The notes: generated from the letters alone by a model not told the origin. Positions 9,276-18,497 are shown, numbered from the stretch's first letter. The stretch is 64,000 nt of DNA from Paenibacillus sp. RC67 (GCF_030020805.1 NZ_CP125098.1:5293501-5357500), one strand, 5' to 3'. Numbers and translations: made by a program.

Positions 9276-10136
9276 TTACCCTTTGACTGATCCAAGCATG
9301 GCACCCTTTATAAAATGCTTTTGGATCATTGGGTAAATCAATAAAACAGGTAAAGTAGCAACGATAATCGTCGCCATCTTGATCCCCTCTACGGATTGCA
9401 TTGTCATCTGCACGCTCTGCATGACATTGGCCGCATCGCTTTCAACAATAAGCTGACGCAGCTTGACTTGCATCGGGTAAAGCCCGGGATCTCTTAAATA
9501 CATGATCGCGGAAAAGTATCCGTTCCAATGTCCGACTGCGTAAAACAGACCAATCGTTGTCAATGAGGGCAAGGATAACGGCAGTGCAACGCTCCATAAT
9601 GTACGATAATCGTTGCAGCCATCGATTTTGGCAGCTTCCAATAATCCTTCGGGCAGTGCCTGGAAAAACGAAATCATAATAATAAGGTTGAATGCGCTGA
9701 CTAATCCGGGAATTATTAATGCCCATAACGTATTGAGCATGCCCAAAGATTTAATCACCAAATAGGAAGGAATGAGTGGAGCCGGAAAAATCATGGTAAA
9801 CAGAATGAGCAATATGAAGAAGGAACGGCCTTGAAGTTCTTTTCTCGCGAGCCCATAAGCCATCAATGAAGTAAAGATAAGATTGAGTAGCGTTCCAAAG
9901 ATAGTAATATACACAGTCACGCCAATGGATTTCCAAATCGCAGCATTGTTCAGCACTGAAATATAATTTGCCAAAGTGAAATCTACGGGAAATACGGTAA
10001 CCTGGCCTTTCACGATGGCTGTTCCACCGCTAAAGGAACCTGCCAATATATTGACAAATGGCAGCAGCATAAGTATTCCGGTAATAGTTAGAAATGCGTA
10101 GTTGAACGAAACAAACCATTTTCTCGGTGACTTCAA
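9276..10136 (-). CDS. Carbohydrate ABC transporter permease (YtcP/LplC type)
   Basis: A 286-residue inner-membrane permease with about six helices. The EAA loop is visible as EAAKIDGCNDYRTLWSVALP, the site that docks the ATPase. The start is a TTG at 10136 preceded by GAGAGAGG. It lies 19 bp after the LplB-type permease, and together they should form the channel of one importer with the lipoprotein at 7689-9233. The C-terminal sequence HFIKGAMLGSVKG is typical of the family. Confidence 0.9.
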   Translation of the reverse strand: MKSPRKWFVSFNYAFLTITGILMLLPFVNILAGSFSGGTAIVKGQVTVFPVDFTLANYISVLNNAAIWKSIGVTVYITIFGTLLNLIFTSLMAYGLARKELQGRSFFILLILFTMIFPAPLIPSYLVIKSLGMLNTLWALIIPGLVSAFNLIIMISFFQALPEGLLEAAKIDGCNDYRTLWSVALPLSLPSLTTIGLFYAVGHWNGYFSAIMYLRDPGLYPMQVKLRQLIVESDAANVMQSVQMTMQSVEGIKMATIIVATLPVLLIYPMIQKHFIKGAMLGSVKG

Positions 10137-10155
10137 GATGATCCCTCTCTCCGAT

Positions 10156-11058
10156 TCAATAAAGTGAACTTCCTGTTAATTTCTTGCTGAGTTGATTCGC
10201 ACCAACAATAAGAACCAGCCCCACCACGGATTTGAAAATACCGATAGCTGTCGTATAGCTGTATTGGAAGCTTAGAAGACCGACTTCATAAATGTAAGTG
10301 TCGATTATGTCCCCTTTCACCTTGACCAGCGGGTTCAGCAAAATATATATTTGCTCGAAGCCCAGATCAAGCATGTTGCCGATTCTAAGAAGCAGAAGCA
10401 CCATAATGGTAGGTAATAAGGCAGGCAATGTGATACAGAAAACTTGACGAAATTTGCCGGCCCCATCTACTTCTGCTGCTTCATACAGCTCCGGATTAAT
10501 ACCTGCGAGGGCTGCCAGGTAAATGATTGTTCCCCAACCGACTTCCTTCCAGATACCCGATAAGACAACAATGCCACGGAAATATTCCGGTTTTTGCATG
10601 AAAAAGATTTTCTGTAAACCCAAGGAATTCAGCAGTTCGTTTACTACCCCATAATTAGGTGACAACGCACTAATGACCAATCCGCCAACGATGACCCACG
10701 AAAGAAAATGAGGCAAGTAAATGACCGTCTGAACAACCCGCTTAAAGAACATCTTCCGTATTTCGTTCAGAAGTAGTGCTAAAATTATCGGTGCAGGGAA
10801 CCCAAAAATGATTTGGTATAAGCTGATAAGAATCGTGTTGCCTAATATTCGCGAGAATTCGGGATATGTAAATAGATTAACAAAGTGCTTGAACCCTACA
10901 AACTCGCTGCCAAGGATACCAGAAAACACATTATAATCTTGGAAAGCGATTACACTACCGAGAATCGGAATATATCGGAAAATGATGAAGAATAATATAC
11001 CCGGCAAAATCATGGAGTAGATTTGCCAGTATTTTAGGAAGTTATTTTTCCTAACCAT
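10156..11058 (-). CDS. Carbohydrate ABC transporter permease (LplB type)
   Basis: A 300-residue membrane permease, first gene of the transporter operon. The EAA loop reads ELYEAAEVDGAGKFRQVFCI. The N-terminal IYSMILPGILFFIIFRYIP and central LPHFLSWVIVGG stretches are typical of LplB. AGGAGG stands 6 bp before the ATG. The 140-bp space before it contains the terminator of the regulator gene (11167-11199), so the operon probably has its own promoter between 11060 and 11160, the likely target of the AraC-type regulator. A decayed paralogue is at 50800-51180. Confidence 0.9.
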   Translation of the reverse strand: MVRKNNFLKYWQIYSMILPGILFFIIFRYIPILGSVIAFQDYNVFSGILGSEFVGFKHFVNLFTYPEFSRILGNTILISLYQIIFGFPAPIILALLLNEIRKMFFKRVVQTVIYLPHFLSWVIVGGLVISALSPNYGVVNELLNSLGLQKIFFMQKPEYFRGIVVLSGIWKEVGWGTIIYLAALAGINPELYEAAEVDGAGKFRQVFCITLPALLPTIMVLLLLRIGNMLDLGFEQIYILLNPLVKVKGDIIDTYIYEVGLLSFQYSYTTAIGIFKSVVGLVLIVGANQLSKKLTGSSLY

Positions 11059-11166
11059 ACGTTACCTCCTGGTCGAATCATTTTTGACTCCTTTATCGTA
11101 ATCGCTTTCCTATAATTAATACATGATTTAACTTTAGTAAAACTGTGTTTTTTTCTGCGGATTTTA

Positions 11167-11199
11167 ACAAAAAAAGAACCTTTCAATTTTTCAAGGTTC
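11167..11199 (-). terminator. Terminator between regulator and transporter genes
   Basis: On the minus strand AGAACCTT and AAGGTTCT form a stem followed by seven T. The stem overlaps the stop codon of the response regulator. It separates the two-component genes from the transporter operon. Confidence 0.8.
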
Positions 11200-12254
11200 T
11201 AATCTAAGCCTATCCTCTTTCTATATTCTCTCGGACTGCACCCGAAATATTTTTTAAAGGTTCTTGTAAAATGAGGGTAATCACTATAGCCGACAGCATG
11301 GGCTGCTTCATACGTCTTACAATTGGAATTATTCAAAAGATCCTTGGCTTTCTCCATACGAAGGCCGATCAAATATTGAACAAAGGTGACTCCCAATGCT
11401 TCCTTGAAAGATTGACTGGCATAAGATAGTGACATATTCAACTGTTCGGCTATGGATTGCAAAGATAGCTCCTCTTCCATGTAATGCTGTTCAATATAGG
11501 CTGCGGCGTGTTTGATATGGTGAAAAGCGCCATGGTTGCGGTTGGCCTGTATATCCTGCATTAGTCCCATGATGTTAGCTTCAAGCAATCCCAATGTACC
11601 AGATGGTTCAGTAATCGTATAGAACGCAGTAAGATCGCTTATAGGCATCTCTCTTCCTGAACGATGTTCCAACTCCTTCCGAATAAAGGTTAATAGTTCA
11701 AAACACAACTGTTGAAGCAAGCCTACATCTGTCGATTGTTCCATAAACTTGGAAGAGGTATCTTCCAGTTCCATCTTCACTTGCTTTTCGTCCAGATCCC
11801 ATATGAGACCTGCTAATCGACTCCCTGTCGTTTTGCAATACCATAACCAGTCGCTCCTCATTGATAGCGTTTTTTGCTTCAAATTGAGCTTGCTGCTGAC
11901 GATCCGAAGTACGTTGTCCAACTGCTCCGGTCGAATCGGCTTTAGTAGGTAATCTTTAACCTCATAACGGAGCGCCTGGCGAGCATATTCAAATTCATTG
12001 TAGCCGGAGAGTATTACGATCTCACACATAAGTTGACGCACTTTGCATTCCCGAATCAATTCAAGGCCATCCATGACCGGCATATTGATATCCGTAATGA
12101 TCAAATCGGGTGACATCTGCAAAACTAGTTCCAATGCTTCCTCTCCATCCTCCGCCTCTAAGACGGTCGTAAATCCATATCCACTTTCTGTGATCAATTT
12201 GTTCAAGCTCTTTTTTATCAGGTATTCATCATCGACAATTAACACTTTATACAT
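11199..12254 (-). CDS. YesN-type response regulator with AraC DNA-binding domain
   Basis: A 351-residue regulator. The receiver domain (residues 1-120) has the acidic pair (VDDEYLI), the phosphorylated Asp in LIITDINMPVMDG and the Lys in DYLLKPI. The C-terminal hundred residues are an AraC-type double helix-turn-helix ending in HFTRTFKKYFGCSPREYRK. It begins 3 bp after the histidine kinase stop, with a GGAG site inside the kinase 3' end, so the two are translated together. It most likely activates the adjoining LplB-YtcP-lipoprotein-oxidoreductase operon in response to a sugar signal. Confidence 0.92.
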   Translation of the reverse strand: MYKVLIVDDEYLIKKSLNKLITESGYGFTTVLEAEDGEEALELVLQMSPDLIITDINMPVMDGLELIRECKVRQLMCEIVILSGYNEFEYARQALRYEVKDYLLKPIRPEQLDNVLRIVSSKLNLKQKTLSMRSDWLWYCKTTGSRLAGLIWDLDEKQVKMELEDTSSKFMEQSTDVGLLQQLCFELLTFIRKELEHRSGREMPISDLTAFYTITEPSGTLGLLEANIMGLMQDIQANRNHGAFHHIKHAAAYIEQHYMEEELSLQSIAEQLNMSLSYASQSFKEALGVTFVQYLIGLRMEKAKDLLNNSNCKTYEAAHAVGYSDYPHFTRTFKKYFGCSPREYRKRIGLD

Positions 12255-12257
12255 TCC

Positions 12258-14051
12258 TCATCGCTCCGTTTCCTGTATTTCTTCCAGATGATACGGCAGC
12301 CTAATCTGAATGACACTTCCCCGTTCATCGGATTGCAACACCAGTAGTCCATAGGGGAAACCAAACAAAAGACGAATTCGTTGATGCACATTCCTAAGCC
12401 CTATTCTGGATAATGTTTCATCTTCTGCCTCCCGTTCCATCGCTTGCTCGTTCATAAAGAACTGGTTATATTGTTTGAACTTTTCCACATCCATCCCTCT
12501 ACCTCTGTCAATAATTCGCAGCAAGTAATCGTCACCATACCGTTCACCGGATAATCCTATATATGTGGGTTTAACGCGATGTTTTTCATAACCATGTCGA
12601 AAACAGTTCTCTACGAGCGGCTGCAGCGATAAGCGAGCCGTCTGGACATTTGAGATCGCGCTTTCGTCCAAATCCATCTCGATTTGCAAATAGGGGAAGC
12701 GTTCTTTTTGGATTTCCAGGTAGGTACGAACATGCGCTAGTTCATCCTTGAGACAAATAATCTGCGTTGAATCGCTGATATTGAAGCGGAAGAAATCAGC
12801 AAGCGCAATAGCCATTCGACTGATTGGCGCTACACCCTCAATAAGGGCATAGGAATTGATCATCTCCAGTGTATTATATAAAAAATGAGGGTTAACCTGG
12901 GATTGAAGCGCTTTGAGCGTAGATTCTCTCTGCTTGATGACAAGCTCTCTCTCTCTGAGCTGAGATGTATGCACTTCTTCAATTAGACTGCGCAGTTCGC
13001 GAACCATCTTATTGAATCCACGGTACAGATTACCAATTTCATATCCCTTATGCTCAGGCGCCTCAATGTCAAGGTTACCAACTTCTGCCTGCCCCATTAA
13101 ACGTTTCAGTCTTGAAAGCGCATTCGTTAAAGAAAGTGAAAAACTTCCGATAACCAGTATAACAAGCAAAGCAAGGGTCAAGCCTTCCCAAAGGGTCGTA
13201 TTACGTACGGACAGCAGTTCTGCATTCAATTCATGAATTGGAACCTGCGAGATAATAGTCCAATTCGTATAAGGAGATTTATGGAAAGCGACCAAGTCTT
13301 TTATCCCTTGTCCAGAATGGATAAACGCACCGCTCTCTTGATTGTTAATTTCTGCGGAATACCAATCAGGCACCTTCGTGCCCCACTTCGATTGATCCGG
13401 GTGGTATATTATTTGTCCATGTGCGTCTGCAATCCATAAAAATCCTGTGTCGCCAACCTTAATCTGATCCATTATTTTAGATATTTCATTTAGTCGCAAA
13501 TCAATGATCATAATACCAGATGTTTGATAACTTGTAACATCTTTAAATTTTCGAATTGTGGTCAACAGTGGAATTTTGTTATCCCGACGAATGCCGAATA
13601 TGGCGTAATTCAAATTATCCGGAATGTCCGTATAGGCTTGAAAAGGCTTCTCGACCAAGGAGGAACCCCAGCTTGAGACCTCGAGACCTTTGTCGGAATA
13701 TATCGCAAATGAATAGATCTCAGGACGACCGAATACCACTTGCTGTAAAAGCTCATCCTGAATCTTTCTTGTTAACGTAATCCGATCAACGGTCTGCTCA
13801 GGACTCAATTTCATAAAATCTCGAATTAATGGATGCGTAATAAGCGGAAACGTTGTACGGTCAAGGTCCTGAAAATACGCATTCAAATGCCCGTTTACCT
13901 GCTTGACAATTTGTTCATTAAAATTAGCAGCCGATCGCTCGATGGATAGGGTAGACTTGTCATACCATAACTTGCCGAACACGAGAAATGGAATACATAC
14001 GAATAAAATAAAAAGCGTTATCAATTGGGTGCGTATGGATATTTTCCACAT
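12258..14051 (-). CDS. YesM-type sensor histidine kinase
   Basis: A 597-residue membrane kinase. An N-terminal helix (residues 8-28), an extracellular dCache-like sensor to about 285, a second helix (about 287-308), a HAMP segment, the His-kinase motif SQVNPHFLYNTLEMINSY and a C-terminal ATPase domain (NCFRHG, DRGRGM, SRIGLRNV) are all visible. AAGGAG precedes the ATG. It is the first gene of the leftward locus and pairs with the YesN-type regulator that follows directly. Such pairs sense extracellular carbohydrates, often with the help of the binding protein. Confidence 0.92.
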   Translation of the reverse strand: MWKISIRTQLITLFILFVCIPFLVFGKLWYDKSTLSIERSAANFNEQIVKQVNGHLNAYFQDLDRTTFPLITHPLIRDFMKLSPEQTVDRITLTRKIQDELLQQVVFGRPEIYSFAIYSDKGLEVSSWGSSLVEKPFQAYTDIPDNLNYAIFGIRRDNKIPLLTTIRKFKDVTSYQTSGIMIIDLRLNEISKIMDQIKVGDTGFLWIADAHGQIIYHPDQSKWGTKVPDWYSAEINNQESGAFIHSGQGIKDLVAFHKSPYTNWTIISQVPIHELNAELLSVRNTTLWEGLTLALLVILVIGSFSLSLTNALSRLKRLMGQAEVGNLDIEAPEHKGYEIGNLYRGFNKMVRELRSLIEEVHTSQLRERELVIKQRESTLKALQSQVNPHFLYNTLEMINSYALIEGVAPISRMAIALADFFRFNISDSTQIICLKDELAHVRTYLEIQKERFPYLQIEMDLDESAISNVQTARLSLQPLVENCFRHGYEKHRVKPTYIGLSGERYGDDYLLRIIDRGRGMDVEKFKQYNQFFMNEQAMEREAEDETLSRIGLRNVHQRIRLLFGFPYGLLVLQSDERGSVIQIRLPYHLEEIQETER

Positions 14052-14090
14052 GCGCTAATCTCCTTTTCCGTTGCAATCTGCATGAACCCC

Positions 14091-14177
14091 TCAAGCAAAT
14101 TGAGGACTAGTAATGCAAACTACACCCCAAACAATGATGGCTAGCCAAAAGAGCGTAAGAAAGAAATATACCTCCAT
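14091..14177 (-). CDS. Small membrane protein of unknown function (28 aa)
   Basis: A short reading frame just upstream of the YesM gene in the same direction. AGAGGA stands 8 bp before its ATG. The peptide (MEVYFFLTLFWLAIIVWG... ending TSPQFA) is almost one membrane helix. The pattern ending in PQFA resembles the start of DUF6199-type small proteins, so it may be a truncated member. It could be the leader gene of the kinase operon. I give it modest weight because the case rests on the ribosome binding site and hydrophobicity alone. From 14200 to 14650 I find no convincing gene; the 70-codon frame at 14321 has no good site or family. Confidence 0.35.
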   Translation of the reverse strand: MEVYFFLTLFWLAIIVWGVVCITSPQFA

Positions 14178-14651
14178 AGAAAAATTCCTCTCTAACTACA
14201 AGTTCGAAAATAATGGAATGTAACCCCATTTTTTCAGAATAACAATACTATAAAAAAATATAAAATACTTCTCTTTTATGGAGAAACATAATAAAAAGTG
14301 GGAAGCAGGGGAGCAACGTCATGGCAATGGCTGCCATCATCCTCACGAATTTTCGGGCAGATCAAGGACCTGATAGTGCAAGCAGTTTGAATACGGTGTT
14401 ATATGAAGTAGGCGGCCTCTTCGATTATTTGTTCCCAGTCAAACCTCATCTTTCTATTCAACCCGGTGGTACCAAAAATTCCATTATAAAAAAATGCCAC
14501 GATATACGCGGCACTAAAGTCAAAAACCTCTGATTCTTTTTGACTCATTATTTATTCTCATGGTAAAATTTTAGTCAATATTAGCAAACAGTAAGGCAAG
14601 GGACAAGCGCGTGAGCTGCGCGACTGGCTCTAAGACCCCTAATAACACATT

Positions 14652-14708
14652 AAAAAAAGTAGTCTTGCCCAAACACTTCCTACGGCGGTTGGGTGAACTA
14701 CTTTTTTG
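14652..14708. terminator. Bidirectional terminator (AAAAAAGTAGT / ACTACTTTTTT)
   Basis: Perfect outer arms AAAAAAGTAGT and ACTACTTTTTT enclose an inner stem CCCAA / TTGGG. It can end transcription in both directions. On the minus strand it follows directly the stop of the degenerate small peptide gene at 14698-14787, the arrangement seen in holin-like type I toxin loci. Confidence 0.7.
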
Positions 14709-14787
14709 TCATTTTATCAGCAATGATAATCATTAGATTGACCAGTTGAAGAATAATACTGCCAACGTATTAGATTATTTGCTCCAT
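14698..14787 (-). pseudogene. Degenerate small membrane peptide, type I toxin-like
   Basis: A strong site (AAGGGGGTG) precedes an ATG at 14787, but the frame stops after five codons (MEQII, TAA). The remaining codons read on without interruption as a hydrophobic stretch, SIILQLVNLMIIIADKMTKK, to a stop at 14698 that overlaps the terminator arm. Length, hydrophobicity, lysine tail and terminator placement suggest a second holin-like toxin gene inactivated by a nonsense codon. Family assignment is an inference. From 14800 to 15160 I see nothing else. Confidence 0.3.
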
Positions 14788-15159
14788 ATGTTCTCACCCC
14801 CTTGCCTTTAGGGGTAAAAACATTCCAACCGCCACACGCACTTAATCAAAATTATACCATATTTTTTTTCGGATTAAATCATGAAGCTAACTTTTAAATC
14901 AATCGTACTACATCCTTTTCGGTATAGTGAACTTGATGTTTCTGGCTTCAAATTAGTATATCTCGGATGCGATTATTAAGAAAAAATCGGTTGAAATCAA
15001 AATGACGCTAAATTCATTTTTCGCATAATTTTGTTCCATTATGGTCAAGGCCTTTTTTGAATATTAACGGATTCGTATGTTACCTGGTTCGAAGAGTCGT
15101 TCGAGCAAAACCTGAAGCACTCAACCGGGAAATGACAAGAACTTTATCCCATTCCTGAC

Positions 15160-15197
15160 AAAAAAACATCGTCAATAATTTTGACGATGTTTTTGTT
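15160..15197. terminator. Bidirectional terminator after cwlJ
   Basis: Arms AAAAAAACATCGTCAA and TTGACGATGTTTTTGTT pair over 12 bp or more with T-runs on both sides. It ends the leftward cwlJ transcript. Confidence 0.8.
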
Positions 15198-15242
15198 TAC
15201 AGCACAAGGTTAAGAGATCCTGAGCTCTTTTCGTTTATAAAA

Positions 15243-15686
15243 TTAAAACGTACTATATACATTTTCACATTCTTCCGCGGTTGGTTCATAAAAACAGTGC
15301 TTCTTGAATCGTCCTGCGAGCGGCTGATTATACCAGGTTGGCGGACATTCTCCAGGATTTTCGAACGTTCCTGGACGGAAATACCATAGGGAGAATTTGG
15401 CGGGCCAACTCCGCTCCCCATTTACAGATCGTTGCGCCAGACGGCGTTCCCTATCTCTTGCGTTTTGATAGTACAAACCATGTTGCAATGCTTCGAACGC
15501 ATGCGGCTGGTTGATCATTTGGGGAATTGTCCGGATTCCTTTAAAATCGGAGCAATTCGCTCTTATTCGGTTAATGCCAACATTTCCAACAAGGAGCATA
15601 CCCATTTCGCCCTCGGTCTCAGCTTCAGCTCGAAGTAACCTTGCCAACATATTAATATCCTGGTTCCTAGCTTTTACTACTGCCAT
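15243..15686 (-). CDS. cwlJ: Spore cortex-lytic cell wall hydrolase CwlJ
   Basis: A 147-residue hydrolase of the SleB/CwlJ (Hydrolase_2) family. Key stretches are MLARLLRAEAETEGEMGM with the catalytic Glu, VGNVGINRIRANCSDF, GERSWPAKFSLWYFRPG and ECPPTWYNQPLAGRFKKHCF. There is no signal peptide, as in CwlJ, which is laid down in the spore coat by the mother cell and degrades cortex peptidoglycan in germination. Length matches B. subtilis CwlJ. AGAGGTGAG precedes the ATG. Its partner gerQ is not next to it. A mother-cell sigma-E promoter would be expected upstream, but I could not fix one. From 15700 to 16220 there are only short open stretches I cannot assign. Confidence 0.93.
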   Translation of the reverse strand: MAVVKARNQDINMLARLLRAEAETEGEMGMLLVGNVGINRIRANCSDFKGIRTIPQMINQPHAFEALQHGLYYQNARDRERRLAQRSVNGERSWPAKFSLWYFRPGTFENPGECPPTWYNQPLAGRFKKHCFYEPTAEECENVYSTF

Positions 15687-16225
15687 TGGCTCACCTCTTT
15701 AGATTGTATTTCTAGACTTATGATATTGTAGGCGAAGCGAAAGTATTACTTGGCAGCAAAAATAGAGAGCGATAATAAATAGCCGTTCCACCACACTTTG
15801 CCCGATAATCCAATCAGAAATCCTTGTGCTAGGTATAACCTCCTTCCCTTCAAAGTGATCTGTCGGGAATAGGGTAATGTTATTGTCTCTTTACATCGTA
15901 AACCTGAGCAACACGCCTCGGCAAGCTCAGAGGTTGCTCAGTGGCCGGATTATCATGCAGCTCATCAATCGGACGATAGCTACTCCAGAACATTAAAGAT
16001 CGATATTCCTTGCAACCGTCCTGTTCAAGTAGGCTGGGTCCAGTTGCGGAATAAGATTTGTTTATGTCAAACAACTGGGGGCTTCTTGGGTGTGACAGCA
16101 GTTTACATTAAATTACCGGATAATATAGATGAACTTGCAAACGATGCTGCGGAAAAGTCTGAGGAAATTGATTCCGAGATCGGGGGGTTGTATACTAAAA
16201 TGAAAATAAATTGGGAGTGTGAACC

Positions 16226-16306
16226 ATGATGAAAAAGAAGTGGAGTGTAGGTATATTTCTCTTCAACGATGTTGAGGTGCTTGATTTTGCTGGTCCCTTA
16301 ACATAG
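16226..16306 (+). pseudogene. DJ-1/PfpI-family N-terminal fragment
   Basis: Begins with two ATG codons after GGGAGTG and reads WSVGIFLFNDVEVLDFAGP, the exact start of DJ-1/PfpI-type (GATase1-like) proteins, then stops after two more codons. The nucleophile-elbow cysteine and the rest of the domain are absent downstream, so it is a 5' remnant. From 16306 to 16440 nothing is recognisable. Confidence 0.6.
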
Positions 16307-16472
16307 ACCTCATCATTACTGCCGGTTAATATGACAACTGGCGACGTCGATGTTTGAATCAATCTCAATAATATTTGTAATTGATCTTTTGAACTTAAAC
16401 TCATTACCTGTCATTGCCATATGCGCCGCGTGGCAAAATATGTTTTAATATATCAAAGGAGCGTGATACACA

Positions 16473-16877
16473 GTGGACATTAACACATTTCTATATCCAA
16501 AGAATGAGGTCTCTTACATCACGACATCTTCCAATATGAAAGAAGCCTTAGACAAATTGGAGGCGTGCCATTACTCGGCCATTCCGATCCTTCAAGACAA
16601 TGGAGTATATTATGGGACGCTGTCCGAAGGAGATTTGCTATGGAAGATGAAGGCCACACCTGGCCTTAATTTCGATACGATGCATGAAATTCCCGTCGTC
16701 TCTATCAATAAGCGAATAAAAATCGAATGCGTCAAGATTGATGCAGATTTGGACGACATGCTTGCGCTTGCGGCAGATCAGAACTTCGTTCCGGTCGTAG
16801 ATGACGATGGCATCTTCCTTGGTATTATCCGGCGCAAAGACATCATCGAATACTACACCCAGAATATTACAGATTAA
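16473..16877 (+). CDS. CBS-pair domain protein
   Basis: A 134-residue protein made of two CBS motifs: SMKEALDKLEACHYSAIPI, then DNGVYYGTLSEGDLL, and later DLDDMLALAADQNFVPVVD, then DGIFLGIIRRKDIIEY. Isolated CBS pairs bind adenine nucleotides and modulate partner proteins; the partner here is not evident. Starts at a GTG with AGGAGCG upstream, and ends in its own terminator at 16882-16920. It resembles stand-alone Bacillus proteins of the YkuL type. Confidence 0.88.
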   Translation: MDINTFLYPKNEVSYITTSSNMKEALDKLEACHYSAIPILQDNGVYYGTLSEGDLLWKMKATPGLNFDTMHEIPVVSINKRIKIECVKIDADLDDMLALAADQNFVPVVDDDGIFLGIIRRKDIIEYYTQNITD

Positions 16878-16881
16878 TTGC

Positions 16882-16920
16882 GAAAGACCCGATCATATGA
16901 AAATGATCGGGTCTTTCATT
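16882..16920. terminator. Terminator after the CBS protein
   Basis: Near-perfect hairpin GAAAGACCCGATCAT / ATGATCGGGTCTTTC, 5 bp past the stop codon. The flanks have only short T-runs. From 16920 to 17060 nothing is assignable. Confidence 0.75.
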
Positions 16921-17059
16921 TACTTTGGCGTTATTTCCACCGAACCATTTCTATCGCCGGAGCTAAAGACGGAAGCGATGTGCGTGGACTATCGCGTACT
17001 TATATTTGCCCTAAGCCACCCACTTGCCTACCAGCCCTGAAGATGACTTGTCGCCTGAG

Positions 17060-17453
17060 CTGATCGGCTCTTTTTCCTTCGTCCTGAACGGCGAAGAATC
17101 AAGTACCCGCCGAAGCCCTATTCCATGGACTCGAACATGCCCTCAAAGAAGCTTCTCTCGTCATCAGTTGCGTTTATCGGTCCGCTACACAAGGTCATTG
17201 TGGTAGTACCGTTATTTTCACTAAAGGTTACCGCATTGAGTATTTCCAGCGGGATCAAATCGCTAAATGAGGACCGAACCATGTTTCCCACCTCATCTGA
17301 AAAGCTGTTTACCCAGACAATCTTTTCGAAAGCTACGATTTCCTGATACACGAATTTACCCCACATTTGATTACCATCAGGAGATTGCATGTTATAGTGG
17401 AAATAACCTCCCGGACGGAAATCTATTATAAATTCGGAACTTATATTATTCAT
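17060..17453 (-). pseudogene. SRPBCC/AHSA1-like domain protein, broken
   Basis: Reads FRPGGYFHYNMQSPDG, WGKFVYQEIVAFEKIVWVNSF and ERSFFEGMFESME, typical of activator-of-Hsp90-ATPase-like START proteins. Relatives continue as W/QGFGGTLDQL; here a TAG follows SME and the frame resumes as GFGGYL. The first 30-odd residues are also missing. A pseudogene with N-terminal loss and one nonsense codon. Confidence 0.65.
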
Positions 17454-17517
17454 GAAGGACTATGCTAACGGGCAGCATAATTGATTTAAGAATACTCACG
17501 CCGCTAACATTTTAATG

Positions 17518-18444
17518 TTAATGGGAGCCTTTTGAAGTATACTTCTCCACCATTTTATTCAAATAATCTCGAAATTCTTCAACATAGGTTTTGGGCTCTA
17601 CGATTTTCAGATTTGTACCGAAGCTCGCTAAAAATTGAAATCCATTACTGTTTTGCGGAACATGGATTGTTGCTAATAAATAATCAGAGCTATAGTATTC
17701 AATGCTCTTTCGAGCGTACCTTTCAATGAATTGATCTTTTATGACAGGCGAAATCAACGCCTTGACCGAGACTAGTTCCGGTTGATAATTTGCTTCCTGC
17801 TCATGTTCCAACAGATCATCTCTAGGGCTAAACGTTTGTTCATTTATATTAAGATGCTCGATCCGAGATAATTTAAACGTTCTATATCCCATACGTTGTA
17901 AACAGAATCCTTTCAGATACCAACTCGTTTCGCTAAAATGAAGCTGATAGGGCTCGACAGTTCTTTTCGTCGCAGTGCCATTTTTATCTATATAATCAAA
18001 TGAAACTACTCTTCTCTTTAATATGGCTTCCTGACATGTCTTCAAGGTTTGACGAATCTCAGACCGACCCTCCCAATCATAAAAAGACAGTTGAATCGAA
18101 CCTTTCGGAGCCAATGGGCTAACCATGGCTTCTATTTTTTTGATCGTCATTTCAACTCCTTCGCTAATTAGAATTTGTTCCAATCCGCCGAGCGCAGTCA
18201 ATATATTTTCTAAGTCGGAGCTGCTTAATAGACGTTTATCAACCTTGTATTCATCCATAATACCGTAGCCGCCATGAACTCCATTGACCGAATAGATCGG
18301 GATGTTTGATAAACTCAAGGTTTCCATATCGCGAAGAATCGTTCTTTTGGAAACGTTAAATAATTGCGTGAATTCTTTGGTGGAAACGACATCTTTTTTC
18401 AGCAAGATCATAATGATAGAGATTAGTCTCTCAACCTTTTCCAT
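17518..18444 (-). CDS. YafY-type WYL-domain transcriptional regulator
   Basis: A 308-residue repressor-type protein. The N-terminal HTH_11 domain (residues 5-60) includes TKEFTQLFNVSKRTILRDME. A WYL ligand-binding domain (about 135-215) includes TSWYLKGFCL and YRTFKLSRIEHL, and a WCX C-terminal segment follows. AGAGGGGAA precedes the ATG. It is transcribed away from the VOC-family gene at 18544, with a 20-bp palindrome (18478-18497) in the shared 100-bp control region. I infer that it controls itself and the VOC gene; the ligand is unknown. Confidence 0.88.
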   Translation of the reverse strand: MEKVERLISIIMILLKKDVVSTKEFTQLFNVSKRTILRDMETLSLSNIPIYSVNGVHGGYGIMDEYKVDKRLLSSSDLENILTALGGLEQILISEGVEMTIKKIEAMVSPLAPKGSIQLSFYDWEGRSEIRQTLKTCQEAILKRRVVSFDYIDKNGTATKRTVEPYQLHFSETSWYLKGFCLQRMGYRTFKLSRIEHLNINEQTFSPRDDLLEHEQEANYQPELVSVKALISPVIKDQFIERYARKSIEYYSSDYLLATIHVPQNSNGFQFLASFGTNLKIVEPKTYVEEFRDYLNKMVEKYTSKGSH

Positions 18445-18477
18445 CGGTTCCCCTCTTTTTTTAATTTAGTATGAAAC

Positions 18478-18497
18478 GGTGACATACAGCTGTCACC
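18478..18497. promoter_or_regulatory. Palindromic operator between WYL regulator and VOC gene
   Basis: GGTGACA-TACAGC-TGTCACC is a perfect 7-bp inverted repeat with a 6-base centre, placed between the divergent starts at 18444 and 18544. A -10-like TATTAT follows at about 18506-18511 for the rightward gene. This is the expected site for the neighbouring regulator, by inference from position and symmetry. Confidence 0.55.

Noticed and set aside
14321..14533. Open frame of 70 codons
   Set aside because: No convincing ribosome binding site, no recognisable motif, and composition unlike the confident genes.
15880..16074. Leftward frame reading FWSSYRPIDELHDNPATEQP
   Set aside because: Plausible C-terminal fragment but no ribosome binding site or family; too weak to list.
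16044..16229. Frame reading IKLPDNIDELANDAAEKSEE
   Set aside because: It looks coding, but there is no start signal and I cannot identify a family; perhaps a gene fragment, left unlisted.
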